A DNA stretch of 49,871 bases from contig NZ_JPLE01000009.1 of assembly GCF_001010415.1 (NCBI RefSeq), positions 1 to 49,871 of the forward strand, in the 5' to 3' direction. A program made the translations under genes and the position numbers. The notes under the pieces were generated by a model. The model ran no database searches, was not told the DNA's origin, and saw only the letters and a program-made list of their open reading frames with translations. Positions 1 to 9,104 of the stretch are shown here, piece by piece. This DNA is from Xanthomonas pisi DSM 18956 (GTDB lineage Bacteria; Pseudomonadota; Gammaproteobacteria; Xanthomonadales; Xanthomonadaceae). Every line of letters starts with the position of its first letter. Positions within the stretch are counted from its first letter, which is position 1.

Positions 1-422
1 CCACCACCACCACCACCCTGCTGCTGACGCGGGGCTTGCGCGCGCTGCGGGCGATCGCCGCCCATGCCGCCACCGCCACCGCCTTCACCACGGCCGCCCA
101 GCATCTGCATCTCGTTGGCGACGATGTCGGTGCTGTACTTTTCCACGCCGTCCTGACCGGTGTACTTGTCGTAGCGCAGTTCGCCTTCGACATACACCTG
201 CGAGCCCTTGCGCAGGTACTCACCGGCGATTTCGCCCAGCTTTCCGAAGAACACCACGCGATGCCACTCGGTGCGCTCCTGGTTATTGCCTTCGCGATCC
301 TTGCGCATGCTGGTGGTGGCCAGGCTGACGCGGGTGATCGCCATGCCGGCCTGGGTGTACTTGGTGTCGGGATCGTTGCCGAGGTTGCCGACGAGGATGA
401 CTTTGTTGATGCCGCGGGCCAT
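1..422 (-). CDS. ssb: Single-stranded DNA-binding protein (3' end outside window)
   Basis: Binds single-stranded DNA during replication, repair and recombination in the cytoplasm. The reverse-strand translation begins [19 protein letters not shown], the canonical SSB N-terminus. It continues through a complete OB-fold (for example [20 protein letters not shown] and [16 protein letters not shown]) to about residue 110. After that it enters a Gly/Gln-rich linker with a run of CCACCACC-type codons that reaches the window edge. The acidic C-terminal tip that recruits partner proteins is therefore not visible. The start is the ATG read from position 422. The gene is divergent from ispB. Identification is very secure; only the C-terminus is missing. 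Confidence 0.96.
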   Translation of the reverse strand, partial: MARGINKVILVGNLGNDPDTKYTQAGMAITRVSLATTSMRKDREGNNQERTEWHRVVFFGKLGEIAGEYLRKGSQVYVEGELRYDKYTGQDGVEKYSTDIVANEMQMLGGRGEGGGGGGMGGDRPQRAQAPRQQQGGGGG

Positions 423-652
423 AGGTGCTTCCGAAATGATGCGCTGGCGCCGGGGGCGCGCAGCGATGAATGTCTGTGCGGCAATGTTACCGCACCTGCC
501 CACCGACGGTCGTGGCAGGTTGCCGCGCCCGGCTGCCGGGCAAGCGCCCGGTCCAGGGTCGGAAATCCAGCCCGCACGGGCCTTTGCAGCCGCGCGACGG
601 CGAATATGAAGGCAGCGGTTGCGCCCGGCGGGACGGATCCGGCCCGTACACC

Positions 653-658
653 TATAAT
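653..658 (+). promoter_or_regulatory. Perfect -10 box TATAAT upstream of ispB
   Basis: TATAAT lies 25 bases before the ispB ATG, which would give a very short 5' leader. No good TTGACA-like -35 is seen 16-18 bases upstream. This is an inference from sequence only. Confidence 0.45.
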
Positions 659-683
659 CGGCGCTCATCACGAACGCCTGCGC

Positions 684-1682
684 ATGACCATCGCCGAAGA
701 CCTCCCCACCGTCCTGGGCCTGCCCCAGATCCAGTCCCTCGCCGCGCCCGACATGGCCGCGGTCGATGCACTGATCCGCCGCCGTCTGGCCTCGGACGTC
801 GTGCTGATCAACCAGATCGCCGATCACATCATCTCCGCCGGCGGCAAACGCCTGCGTCCGATGCTGGTGATGCTGGCCGGCCACGCGGCCGGCGGCTCCG
901 GCCCGGAGCATCACCAGTTGGCGGCGATCATCGAGTTCATCCACACCTCCACGCTGTTGCACGACGACGTGGTGGACGAGTCGGATCTGCGCCGCGGGCG
1001 CAGTACCGCCAATGCGCTGTGGGGCAATGCGCCCAGCGTGCTGGTGGGCGACTTCCTGTATTCGCGCAGCTTCCAGTTGATGGTCGAGCTGGACCGCATG
1101 GAAGTCATGCAGATCCTGGCCGACACCACCAACCGCATCGCCGAAGGCGAGGTGCTGCAGCTGCTGCACGTGCATAACCCCGATACCGACGAAGCCGCCT
1201 ACCTGCGCGTGATCGAGCGCAAGACCGCCGTGCTGTTCGCCGCCGGCACCCGCCTGGGTGCATTGGCCTCGGGCGCGGATGCCGATGTGCAGCAACGGCT
1301 TTACGACTACGGTATGCAGCTGGGCTTTGCGTTTCAGATCGCCGACGATGTGCTCGATTACGCCGCAGATGCCACCGACCTGGGCAAGAACCTGGGCGAC
1401 GATCTGGCCGAAGGCAAGGCCACGCTGCCGCTGATCCATGCGATGGCGCATTCGGATGCGGCCACGCAGCAGCGCCTGCGGCAGATCGTCGAACAAGGCG
1501 ATGCAGCCGCGATGCCGGAAGTATTGGCCGCCATCCATGCCACCGGCGGACTGGACTACAGCCGCCAGCGCGCCGCCGAATACGCTGCCGCTGCCGAACA
1601 GGCGCTGGACACCCTGCCCGCCAGCCCGGCGGTTGCCGCGCTACGCGGCCTGGCGCGCTACGCGGTCGAACGCACGCACTGA
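684..1682 (+). CDS. ispB: Polyprenyl (octaprenyl) diphosphate synthase
   Basis: Elongates farnesyl diphosphate with isopentenyl units to make the ubiquinone side chain. The 332-residue product matches the usual length (E. coli IspB is 323). Both aspartate-rich motifs are present: D94-D95-x-x-D98 in HDDVVDESD and D221-D222-x-x-D225 in DDVLD. The N-terminal GGKRLRP pyrophosphate-binding motif is at about residues 53-59. The reading frame is open far upstream, but those codons do not resemble the family. The ATG at 684 gives MTIAEDLP and sits just after a TATAAT box, so I chose it. The gene stands alone, divergent from ssb. Chain length (C40 or other) cannot be read from sequence. Confidence 0.93.
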   Translation: MTIAEDLPTVLGLPQIQSLAAPDMAAVDALIRRRLASDVVLINQIADHIISAGGKRLRPMLVMLAGHAAGGSGPEHHQLAAIIEFIHTSTLLHDDVVDESDLRRGRSTANALWGNAPSVLVGDFLYSRSFQLMVELDRMEVMQILADTTNRIAEGEVLQLLHVHNPDTDEAAYLRVIERKTAVLFAAGTRLGALASGADADVQQRLYDYGMQLGFAFQIADDVLDYAADATDLGKNLGDDLAEGKATLPLIHAMAHSDAATQQRLRQIVEQGDAAAMPEVLAAIHATGGLDYSRQRAAEYAAAAEQALDTLPASPAVAALRGLARYAVERTH

Positions 1683-1683
1683 T

Positions 1684-1704
1684 CCGGAGCGCCGGGCGCT
1701 CCGG
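1684..1704. terminator. Strong GC hairpin directly after the ispB stop
   Basis: CCGGAGCG and CGCTCCGG form a perfect 8-bp stem around a 5-base loop starting 1 base after the stop codon. There is no U-tract, so this may be a transcript-end stabiliser or a weak terminator. Confidence 0.5.
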
Positions 1705-1706
1705 AC

Positions 1707-1890
1707 GGGATTTGGGATTGGAGATTGGGGATTCGCAAAAGCAGCTTTGCTCACGCCTTTACGACTCCCGGCATTCGACCGCCGAACGATTGGTCAGTGC
1801 AAATTGCTGGACAAGGACTCAGTAGGTTGATTGCTTGACGGCCGGGACCGGGCTTTTGCCAATCCCGAATCCCGAATCCCCAATCCCGGC
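1707..1890. repeat. Inverted pair of GGGATTS heptad repeats (copy A)
   Basis: The left arm (1707-1734) holds several GGGATTT/GGGATTG/GGGATTC units and ends in GGGATTCGCAAAAGC. The right arm (1859-1890) is the inverted form: read on the minus strand its inner end is GGGATTGGCAAAAGC. The arms match through the GCAAAAGC inner flank. The outer end of the right arm reads CCCGGCTA, and its CTA is the stop codon of the neighbouring hydrolase gene. Similar pairs occur at 20494-20588 and 33666-33852. Confidence 0.75.
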
Positions 1891-2690
1891 TATTGACCAA
1901 ATCGCTCATCGAAAAAGTCGCCCAGCATGCGGTACGCACGCTTGGCCGCGCGCGGGTTGTACAGGCAACCGGGCGGGCTGTTGGCATCGGCTTCGGCAAA
2001 GCAATGCACCGCGCCGCTGAAATTGACGAACTGCCAGTCGGCACCTGCGGCATTCATCTCGGTTTCGAAGGCGGCGATGTCCGCCTTGCTCACGCTCGTG
2101 TCGTCGGCGCCGTTGAGCACCAGCAGCGGTGTTCTGGCCGAGCCGGCAGCGGCCGGGCTAGGCGTGGCGATACCGCCGTGCAGGCTGACCACGCCGGCCA
2201 GCTGCGCACCGGCACGTACCAGCTCCAGCACCGTGGTGCCGCCGAAGCAGAACCCCACCGCACCGATGCGTGATGCATCCAGCGGCGCCTTGCCGGCCTG
2301 CGCCTTGAGCACATCCACCGCTTTCAGCGCGCGGGCGCGCAGCGTCGGCGGATCCTTCTTCAGGGCGCCGGCAAACTGCCCGGCCTCGCTGTCGTTGGCC
2401 GGACGCTTGCCCTTGCCGTACACATCGGCCACCAGCACCACATAGTCGTCGCCGGCCAGTTGCTTGGCCTTGGTCACTGCCGAGTCGTTGACGCCGCGCC
2501 AGTTCGGCACCATCACCAGGCCGGGGCGCTTGGCGTCGCCGGCATCGTCGTAGACCAGCACGCCGCTATAGGTGTCCTTGCCGACCTTCCATTCCAGCGG
2601 CGTGGCCTGCATCGCGGCCATCGCCGGAAATGCCAACGATGCCAACACGCCGACCAGACCCACACCGCTCCACGACCGTTGCTTGTGCAT
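1890..2690 (-). CDS. Exported dienelactone-hydrolase-family alpha/beta hydrolase
   Basis: Alpha/beta hydrolase of the dienelactone hydrolase (DLH) family; the substrate is unknown. The 266-residue product has a Cys nucleophile elbow GFCFGG (C148), an acidic residue in NGADD (D196/D197) and a late histidine in AVHCF (H229), giving the Cys-Asp-His triad of the family. The N-terminus (basic residues, then a hydrophobic stretch ending around AMAA near residues 23-26) looks like a Sec signal peptide. That is unusual for classical cytoplasmic DLH but common for this subgroup. I chose the ATG at 2690 because the frame upstream lacks family similarity. The TAG stop is formed by the end of a GGGATTS repeat. 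It is convergent with ispB. Confidence 0.85.
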   Translation of the reverse strand: MHKQRSWSGVGLVGVLASLAFPAMAAMQATPLEWKVGKDTYSGVLVYDDAGDAKRPGLVMVPNWRGVNDSAVTKAKQLAGDDYVVLVADVYGKGKRPANDSEAGQFAGALKKDPPTLRARALKAVDVLKAQAGKAPLDASRIGAVGFCFGGTTVLELVRAGAQLAGVVSLHGGIATPSPAAAGSARTPLLVLNGADDTSVSKADIAAFETEMNAAGADWQFVNFSGAVHCFAEADANSPPGCLYNPRAAKRAYRMLGDFFDERFGQ

Positions 2691-3123
2691 GCGCTTGCTC
2701 CCGGGATTTGCGCGCAGTGTAGGCCGAGCCGGCGTGCAGATGCGGTCGCGATGCGCCTCAACCCAAGAACCGGCAGCCAGACTGTCGGCCGGCCTTGAGC
2801 TACCGTGCACCTCCCCTCCAACGTCTGCAGGGCACGCGCCTCGCAAAGGCAGGGCGACCATCTCTTCCTGCTCCCTCTCCAGGATTCGCAGCGAAAGAAG
2901 CCGGCTTGAATCCTGTCAGTTGCGCTGAGCTTCTCTGGCACTCTCCACCAATGCCGGCGGCACTGGCCATCGCAGCAGCGAAGGCACTTCTGTCTATCGC
3001 GCGCGTGCCCGGAAGTCACATCGGCACCAGCCGGACCGAACGCAGCCAACTGCGCCAAGATCACCTCGCACTCCCAGCGTGCCGGCAGCACGATGACCAC
3101 CGCGTTGGCGCAGGCAACTCTTG
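2691..3123. other. Intergenic stretch, no supported gene
   Basis: 433 bases between the hydrolase start and the murD2 stop. Open frames exist on both strands but none has a convincing start, ribosome site or recognisable family. I see no clear terminator for murD2. Confidence 0.5.
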
Positions 3124-4533
3124 TTACTGCACGCCCAGCCCGGGAATCGCACTGATCGCCGCCGGGTCGAATCCGGCCAACTGGGCGAAATGCCGGCCGC
3201 GTGCGACGTAATCGCTGTACGCACCGAAGCTGGGGGCGCCCGGCGACAGCAGCACCACCCCGCCCTGCGCGCCCAGCGCGTCGCGTGCCAGCTGCATGGC
3301 GTGCTCCAGATCGGTGGCGGCATGCAGGCCGAAACGGCCGGCATCGGCCAACGGTTTCAGCAGCGCATGGATGCGCGGCCCGTTGGCGCCCATGGTGACG
3401 ATTTCCAGCGGCGCCTGCTGCGCCATGTGCTCGGCAAAGTCCTGCCAATCCAGCCCGCGATCGTGTCCACCGACCAGCAAGGCGACGCGGCGTTGCGCAA
3501 AGCAGGCCAGCGCGGCCAGCGAGGCATGCGGTGTAGTGCTGATCGAGTCGTTGACGTAGCTGATGCCGTCGACGCTGCCGAGCAACTGCAGGCGATTGGG
3601 CAATGGACGGAAGCTCAGCGCGGCCGGTGCCAGCGCTGCCGCATCCAGGCCCAGCGCTTCGATCGCGGCCAGCACCGCGCACAGATTGCGGCGATTATGC
3701 TCGCCAGGCAGCGGCACGTTGGCGGTATCGAAGATGGCCTGCTCGCCGCGATACACCACATCGCCGCGCAGGTGCCAGCCGTCGGCATGGTTGAACCAGC
3801 GCACGTCGCTGTCGGGCAGCTGCAGCCCGCGCAACAACGGATCGGCGGCATTGAGCAGGGCGATCCGCGGCCGGCCGGCGGTCACCAGCGACAGTTTGTC
3901 GCGCACGTAGCGCGCCTCGTCGCCGTGCCAGTCCAGATGTTCGGGAAACAGGTTCAGGACCAGCGCCAGTTGCGGGCGCGCGCCACTGCGCCCGACCTCT
4001 CCGGTCTGGTAGCTGGACAACTCGATCGCCCAGTACGCAGGCGGCGGTTGCGGTGCCAGCACTTCCAGCAAGGGTTGGCCGATATTGCCGACCAGGGCGG
4101 TGCGATGTCCGGCGCAGCGCAACAGGTGCGCCAGCAACGCGGTGGTGGTGCTCTTGCCCTTGGTCCCGGTCACGCAGATCGCGCCGGATACGCTTCCGTC
4201 GGCCTGCGCGTGTTCGGCAAACCACAGCGCCGTGCCGCCGATGAACTGGGTGCCGTGCGCGGCAGTGGCGGTCAGCGCTTCGGCGCGATACGGACTGATG
4301 CCCGGCGACTTCACCACGATCTCGAAGCGGCCCAGCGCCTGCGCACTGGCGTCGGTTTCCACCTGCAACGCCGCATCGGCCAATGCATCCAGCTCGCGCG
4401 CTTCTTCGGCGTTGCAAAAGACGGTCAGCGGTTGCGTGGGCAATGCGCTGCGCAGCGCGCGATAGGCAGCGCGTCCCTCGCGCCCCCACCCCCACAATGC
4501 AACCGCCCTGCCCTCAAGCTGCGAAATTCGCAC
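3124..4533 (-). CDS. murD2: UDP-MurNAc-L-Ala--L-glutamate ligase (MurD2)
   Basis: Mur-ligase family enzyme of 469 residues. The ATP-binding motif TGTKGKSTT is at 122-130, a central [21 protein letters not shown] segment follows, and the C-terminal domain contains GGHDRGLD. By sequence alone it would be called MurD. Its immediate partner is the epimerase MurL, and in Xanthomonas oryzae the equivalent enzyme adds L-Glu (not D-Glu) to UDP-MurNAc-L-Ala. The MurD2 assignment is therefore context plus established knowledge. The GTG start at 4533 overlaps the end of murL by 20 bases, which implies translational coupling. It is the last gene of the lysAC-murL operon. A separate canonical murD, if present, is outside this window. 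Confidence 0.88.
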   Translation of the reverse strand: MRISQLEGRAVALWGWGREGRAAYRALRSALPTQPLTVFCNAEEARELDALADAALQVETDASAQALGRFEIVVKSPGISPYRAEALTATAAHGTQFIGGTALWFAEHAQADGSVSGAICVTGTKGKSTTTALLAHLLRCAGHRTALVGNIGQPLLEVLAPQPPPAYWAIELSSYQTGEVGRSGARPQLALVLNLFPEHLDWHGDEARYVRDKLSLVTAGRPRIALLNAADPLLRGLQLPDSDVRWFNHADGWHLRGDVVYRGEQAIFDTANVPLPGEHNRRNLCAVLAAIEALGLDAAALAPAALSFRPLPNRLQLLGSVDGISYVNDSISTTPHASLAALACFAQRRVALLVGGHDRGLDWQDFAEHMAQQAPLEIVTMGANGPRIHALLKPLADAGRFGLHAATDLEHAMQLARDALGAQGGVVLLSPGAPSFGAYSDYVARGRHFAQLAGFDPAAISAIPGLGVQ

Positions 4534-5869
4534 GCACGCGCTCCCACAGCGCCGCCGGGATACGGTGCTCGCCGTCGATGGCCATCAACGGCTCGACCTG
4601 CAGGTCCTGCGCATCCAGCTGCGGCTGGATCTCGCGGATGAAACGCTTCACCAGCGCGTCTTCCTTCCACTCGGCGCGCGTTGCCAGCACCGCCATCGCC
4701 GCACGCGATTCGCGGCCTTCGCCCACGCATTCGAACGGCTTGTGGTCCTGGAACTCCAGCAGCGCATCGTAGCCACCGGCCTGGCTGGCATCGTCGAGCA
4801 GATTGCGCCCGAAGATCTTGACCAGGCGCGTCTTGGGCATGAACGGTGCCAATGCCAGGAACACGAAATGGCACTTGGGGCAAACGCCGCACCAGCGATG
4901 CACCGGACGCTCGCCCATGATGTGGAAGTTGCGGTTGCAGCTGGAAAAATGTGCGTCGTAGTGATCGGTCTTGGCGAACTGCCTTGCCACCGCCAGCTCC
5001 GACAGCGGCCGCAGCAGCGAGTAGTAACGCAGATCGGCAGCCACGTGGCGCTGCACATGCGCACCAAACGCCTGCTCGAATGCCCAGCCCTTGGACCACT
5101 GGTGATTGACCTCGCCGGTGCCGGGAATCTGGCTGCCGTAGCTGGCCGAGCGTTCGTTGGAGAACACCACCTGGTCCACGCCATTGAGCAAGGCGGACAA
5201 CACCAGAATGGCCGAATTCACCGCGGTGACCGGGATATGCCCGTTCCACGCACCCTGGCGATTGAGCTCGAACAACTCCGGCGCCAGCACGCGGCCGATG
5301 TTGAGTACCGGCAGGCCGGTACGCTCGGCACAGGCGCGGATCAGTTGCGAGCCGCCGATCCAGCTGACGGTCTGCTCGATGCCGGCATGTCGCAGCGCTT
5401 CGATACTGACCAGCGAATCCTTGCCGCCACCGATGGCCACCAAGGCATGCTCGCGCAGGCCCAACGCAGGCGCCTGCGCAGCTGCCTGCGCAGCCACCGG
5501 AAAGTGGATCTTGCCGTGCAGGTTCAAGCCATTGCGGTAGGCGAATTCGCCCAGGCCGTGCAGATAAACGCTTTCCACCAGCGCGGCGGTTTCGGCATCG
5601 ATGCTGTAGCTGTCGATGGCGATGGTCGGCGGCACGGCGGCCTTGTAGTAACTCACGCCCGCGATGAGGTGCAGCAACTGCAAGGCCTGTTGCACGGCGG
5701 CGGCACGCGCGCCGTCCAGCACGAATGGCGCGCCGGGCACGGCAACGGTTTCCACCAGTTCCGGCCCCTGGTCGAAGGCATACACCAGCGTCGCCACGCC
5801 GGTCTGCGCGTCGAGTGCGCAGCGCACGAAACGGAAGGTGGATATCTGGTGTTTGTCGAAAGCGCTCAT
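4514..5869 (-). CDS. murL: UDP-MurNAc-L-Ala-L-Glu epimerase (MurL)
   Basis: Epimerises the terminal L-Glu of UDP-MurNAc-L-Ala-L-Glu to D-Glu in an ATP-dependent reaction (ATP to AMP plus PPi). It replaces the glutamate racemase route. The 451-residue protein has a PP-loop-like motif GGGKDS at 147-152, which fits AMP/PPi chemistry. It also has a cysteine group C311, C327, C330, C333 (CGVCPKC) that probably binds metal. Length and neighbourhood match the Xanthomonas MurL described with MurD2. The start ATG overlaps the stop of the upstream membrane-protein gene by 4 bases (ATGA). The metal-site role is inferred. Confidence 0.87.
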   Translation of the reverse strand: MSAFDKHQISTFRFVRCALDAQTGVATLVYAFDQGPELVETVAVPGAPFVLDGARAAAVQQALQLLHLIAGVSYYKAAVPPTIAIDSYSIDAETAALVESVYLHGLGEFAYRNGLNLHGKIHFPVAAQAAAQAPALGLREHALVAIGGGKDSLVSIEALRHAGIEQTVSWIGGSQLIRACAERTGLPVLNIGRVLAPELFELNRQGAWNGHIPVTAVNSAILVLSALLNGVDQVVFSNERSASYGSQIPGTGEVNHQWSKGWAFEQAFGAHVQRHVAADLRYYSLLRPLSELAVARQFAKTDHYDAHFSSCNRNFHIMGERPVHRWCGVCPKCHFVFLALAPFMPKTRLVKIFGRNLLDDASQAGGYDALLEFQDHKPFECVGEGRESRAAMAVLATRAEWKEDALVKRFIREIQPQLDAQDLQVEPLMAIDGEHRIPAALWERVRANFAA

Positions 5870-6330
5870 GGACTACCTGCAAGACCCCGTTGCCGACGCA
5901 GATAGCGTCGGCACAGGGCATATTCAATCATGGAAAACGGCACCGCAGCCCACAGCAGCGGCAGGCAGCCGATGACGAACAACAGCAACATCACTTGCGA
6001 GCCAATCACCTGCGCATCGCCGGTGGCCGCCAATGCAACCAGCAGATACAGCAGCAACGCCGGCAGATAGCTGAGCGCACTCAACACCACCGTGCGTACT
6101 GCCATGCCACCGGCATGCCCGGCGGACGCGGGCGCACGCGTATCGCGGCGACGCTGCCAGAGCGCGGCGCTGCATGCGCCAGCGCCCGCCGCCACCAGCG
6201 CCGGCAGCGCCCATTTCAGGCTATCGGCCCACGGCATCCGCTGGCCGGCCATGTCGATGACAGTGGAAAACACCATCGACACGCCACCGGCCAGGGTGCT
6301 GAGCAGGACGAATTCAGCCAGCGGGCGCAT
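5866..6330 (-). CDS. Small multi-pass membrane protein in the lysAC-murL operon
   Basis: I do not recognise a family. The 154-residue product has about four hydrophobic segments: residues 8-25, about 40-58, about 80-105 and about 112-130. The basic loop RRRDTRAPAS lies between the second and third, and the C-terminus RRYLRRQRG is positively charged and probably cytoplasmic. It overlaps lysAC by 17 bases at its start and murL by 4 bases at its end, so it is translated in coupling with both. That position suggests a role tied to wall-precursor synthesis or transport, but nothing in the sequence proves it. It could also be an unrelated passenger. Confidence 0.75.
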   Translation of the reverse strand: MRPLAEFVLLSTLAGGVSMVFSTVIDMAGQRMPWADSLKWALPALVAAGAGACSAALWQRRRDTRAPASAGHAGGMAVRTVVLSALSYLPALLLYLLVALAATGDAQVIGSQVMLLLFVIGCLPLLWAAVPFSMIEYALCRRYLRRQRGLAGSP

Positions 6331-8923
6331 CGATCACCTCTTCGCGCGGCAGCTCGCGTTGGTTGTAGGTGCTGGCCATCGAATAGCCGTACGCGCCGGC
6401 ATCGGCCACCAGCACCACATCGCCGGGCGCGGTGGCAGCCGGCAGACGGCGACGCTTGCCGAACACGTCCGACGATTCGCAGATCGGGCCGACGATGTCG
6501 AATGTGCCGTCGGCGGCGGCATCGAGCCGGCTGAGGTTTTCGATATCGTGCCAGGCGTCGTACAGCGCCGGGCGGATCAAGCTGTTCATGCCCGCATCCA
6601 GCCCGACGCGCTGCACGCCATCCTTCTCGATCACCTGGGTGACGCCGGCCAGCAACACGCCGGCCTCGGCCACCAGATAGCGGCCCGGCTCGATCGCCAG
6701 CCGATAGCCCGGATGCACGGCCTTGACCTCGGCCAGCCCCTTGGCCCACACGTCCAGATCGAACGGCTCGTCCTCGGCGCTGTACGGAATCGGCAGGCCG
6801 CCGCCGATATCGATGGTTTCCACCGTGCCGATACGGCGCGCGAACCCGGCCAGTTCGTCGTACATCATGCGCCAGTGCTCGCCGGTCTCCACGCCACTGC
6901 CCAGGTGTGCATGCACGCCGGTGATGGTGACCTCCAGCGTGCGCGCCACCTCGACGAACTCATCCACACGCGTGGACGACAGGCCGAACTTGGAGGCCTT
7001 GCCGCCGGTATTGACCTTTTCGTGATGCCCGTCGCCATGCCCCAGGTCGATGCGCAACCACACGTTGCGGCCGCGAAATACCTCCGGCCAACGCCGCAAC
7101 GCTTCGACGTTGTCAACGGTGACGGTCACACCGAGGGCGAATCCGGCTTCGTATTCGGCCTTCGGCGCGAAACTCGGGGTGAACAGCACGCGCCGCGGCG
7201 ACAGCTCCGGCAAGGTATCGAACACGCGACGCAGTTCGCCGTGCGAAACGCATTCCAGCCCGAAACCGGCCTGTTCCAGCGCCATCAGGATCGCCGGATG
7301 CGCATTGGCCTTGATCGCGTAATACCGCTGATCCACTGCGGCAATCTGCGCCAATGCATGCGCACGCGCACGCACCGTCGGCAGGTGATACGCGTAGCGC
7401 GGCGTGCCGGCCTTGGAGAGCGAGAGCAGATGCGCGCGCTCGGCATGCCACCACGGCGTGGGCCGCGGACGCACCGAGCCGATGATCTGCCGCCAGCGCG
7501 GCCCGAACACCTCGCCTTCGCTCACCGGCATCGCACCGCTGTCGATCAGTTCCGCATGCAGGATCGGCAGCAGGCCATCGGCATCGGCTTCGTCGATGAC
7601 GAAGGTCAAATTCAGGTCATTGGACGACTGCGAGATCATGTGCACGCGCTCCTGCCCGAACGTGGCCCACACGTCGGAGAGCTTGTGCAGCAGCGAGCGC
7701 ATGCCGCGCCCCACCAGGGTGATCGCCGCACACGGCACGATGATCTTGACCTTGCAGATCTGCGACAGATCGGCCGACAGCGCCGCCAGCACATCGGTGT
7801 TGACCAGGTTCTCGGACGGGTCCAGCGACACGGTGACATTGGTTTCGGCCGAGCCGATCAGGTCCACCGACAGACCGTGCTTCTTGAACAAGGTAAACAC
7901 GTCGGCCAGAAAGCCGACCTGCTGCCACATGCCGATGCCTTCCATCGACACCAGCACGATGCCGTTGCGGCGGCTGATCGCCTTGACGCCCAATACCGGC
8001 TCGGCATTGCCATCGATGCTGGTGCCCGGCAGATCCGGACGCTCGGTATCCAGAATCGCCATCGGCACGCCGGAATCGCGGCACGGCTTGATCGAACGCG
8101 GATGCAGCACCTTGGCGCCGGTGGTGGCGATTTCCTGCGCTTCGTAATAGTCCAGGCGGGTCAGCAGGCGCGCGTCCGGCACTTCCTTCGGGTTGGCGCT
8201 GAACATGCCGGGCACGTCGGTCCAGATCTCGACGCGGCTGGCACCCAGCAATGCGCCGAAATACGCCGCCGAGGTGTCGGAACCGCCGCGTCCCAGAATC
8301 GCGGTGCCGCCATCGGCATGGCGCGAAATAAAGCCCTGCGTGATCAACAAGCGCGTGGACTGGGCATCGAAGCGCGCGCGCCAGTCTGCGTCGGACTGCC
8401 ACTGGCACGACACCGACAAGCGCTTGGACCATTCACTTTGATTCGGCTGCGGCGGTAGCGCCGACAGCCACTGACGTGCATCCAGCCAGCCCATATCCAG
8501 GCCGCTGGCATGCAGATACGCCGCACCGATGGTGGAGGACAGCAATTCGCCCTGCCCCAGCACCTCGGCCTGCCAATCGAGCGTACGCGTGGCAGCGCGC
8601 GCATCGGCAAGCAGGGCGTGCAGTGCGGCCAGCCGCTCGCCGAGGACCGCATCGGCATCGAGCTCGAGCTCGGCCAGAAATTCGCGATGGCGTTGTTCCA
8701 GCGCTGCCACGCGCTGTGCGCTATCGGCAGCGCCATCGGCGATGGCGGTCAGTTCGTTGGTCACGCCCGAGAGCGCGGACACCACCACCAGCACGCGGCC
8801 GCCGGTTTCGTTCGCCCGTTTGCTCGCCAGTTTTCCAATCGTGTCCCAGCGATGACGACGCGACACCGAGGTGCCGCCGAACTTGAGGACGATCCAACGA
8901 TCGGTAGTGTGGGGAGCTGACAT
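6314..8923 (-). CDS. lysAC: Bifunctional aspartate kinase / diaminopimelate decarboxylase
   Basis: A fusion of the first and last enzymes of lysine synthesis in 869 residues. The N-terminal aspartokinase domain starts with KFGGTS (14-19), includes a GRGGSDTSA segment, and is followed by ACT-type regulatory sequence around 330-460. The C-terminal half, from about residue 500, is a fold-III PLP diaminopimelate decarboxylase. It has the PLP lysine K538 in YYAIKANAHP, a glycine-rich GGGLPIPYS segment and the CESSDVFG active-site motif. The ATG at 8923 is chosen because the protein then begins eight residues before the kinase core; the ribosome site is weak. It is the first gene of the operon with murL and murD2 and is divergent from phzF. 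The fusion is known in Xanthomonadaceae. Confidence 0.95.
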   Translation of the reverse strand: MSAPHTTDRWIVLKFGGTSVSRRHRWDTIGKLASKRANETGGRVLVVVSALSGVTNELTAIADGAADSAQRVAALEQRHREFLAELELDADAVLGERLAALHALLADARAATRTLDWQAEVLGQGELLSSTIGAAYLHASGLDMGWLDARQWLSALPPQPNQSEWSKRLSVSCQWQSDADWRARFDAQSTRLLITQGFISRHADGGTAILGRGGSDTSAAYFGALLGASRVEIWTDVPGMFSANPKEVPDARLLTRLDYYEAQEIATTGAKVLHPRSIKPCRDSGVPMAILDTERPDLPGTSIDGNAEPVLGVKAISRRNGIVLVSMEGIGMWQQVGFLADVFTLFKKHGLSVDLIGSAETNVTVSLDPSENLVNTDVLAALSADLSQICKVKIIVPCAAITLVGRGMRSLLHKLSDVWATFGQERVHMISQSSNDLNLTFVIDEADADGLLPILHAELIDSGAMPVSEGEVFGPRWRQIIGSVRPRPTPWWHAERAHLLSLSKAGTPRYAYHLPTVRARAHALAQIAAVDQRYYAIKANAHPAILMALEQAGFGLECVSHGELRRVFDTLPELSPRRVLFTPSFAPKAEYEAGFALGVTVTVDNVEALRRWPEVFRGRNVWLRIDLGHGDGHHEKVNTGGKASKFGLSSTRVDEFVEVARTLEVTITGVHAHLGSGVETGEHWRMMYDELAGFARRIGTVETIDIGGGLPIPYSAEDEPFDLDVWAKGLAEVKAVHPGYRLAIEPGRYLVAEAGVLLAGVTQVIEKDGVQRVGLDAGMNSLIRPALYDAWHDIENLSRLDAAADGTFDIVGPICESSDVFGKRRRLPAATAPGDVVLVADAGAYGYSMASTYNQRELPREEVIDAPAG

Positions 8924-9104
8924 GGAGTAGGCGTTTATGATGGGGGGAAAGAAGCCGGGATGCCGGGCGGAACCTGCGATTCTACTGCCAATGGCGCGCA
9001 TCTGACCCCGCGTGCGGTCGCACTCCGCAGCGCCGCTCTGCATCGCGGCAACGGTTTGCGCTGCAACCATCCGCACCCTTCCCACCACCGAGATCGCATC
9101 GCGC

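Noticed and set aside
1..30. CCA triplet run as a microsatellite
   Set aside because: Explained as the glycine-rich linker of SSB read on the minus strand.
36..683. Long open frame running into ispB from upstream
   Set aside because: The extension overlaps ssb on the other strand and has no polyprenyl-synthase similarity; the family N-terminus begins at 684.
2994..3344. Possible small gene upstream of the murD2 stop
   Set aside because: Mostly antisense or alternate frame to murD2, no ribosome site, no recognisable family.
3124..4641. Long plus-strand open frame opposite murD2
   Set aside because: Shadow of a high-GC gene; the reverse strand encodes a complete Mur ligase with all motifs.
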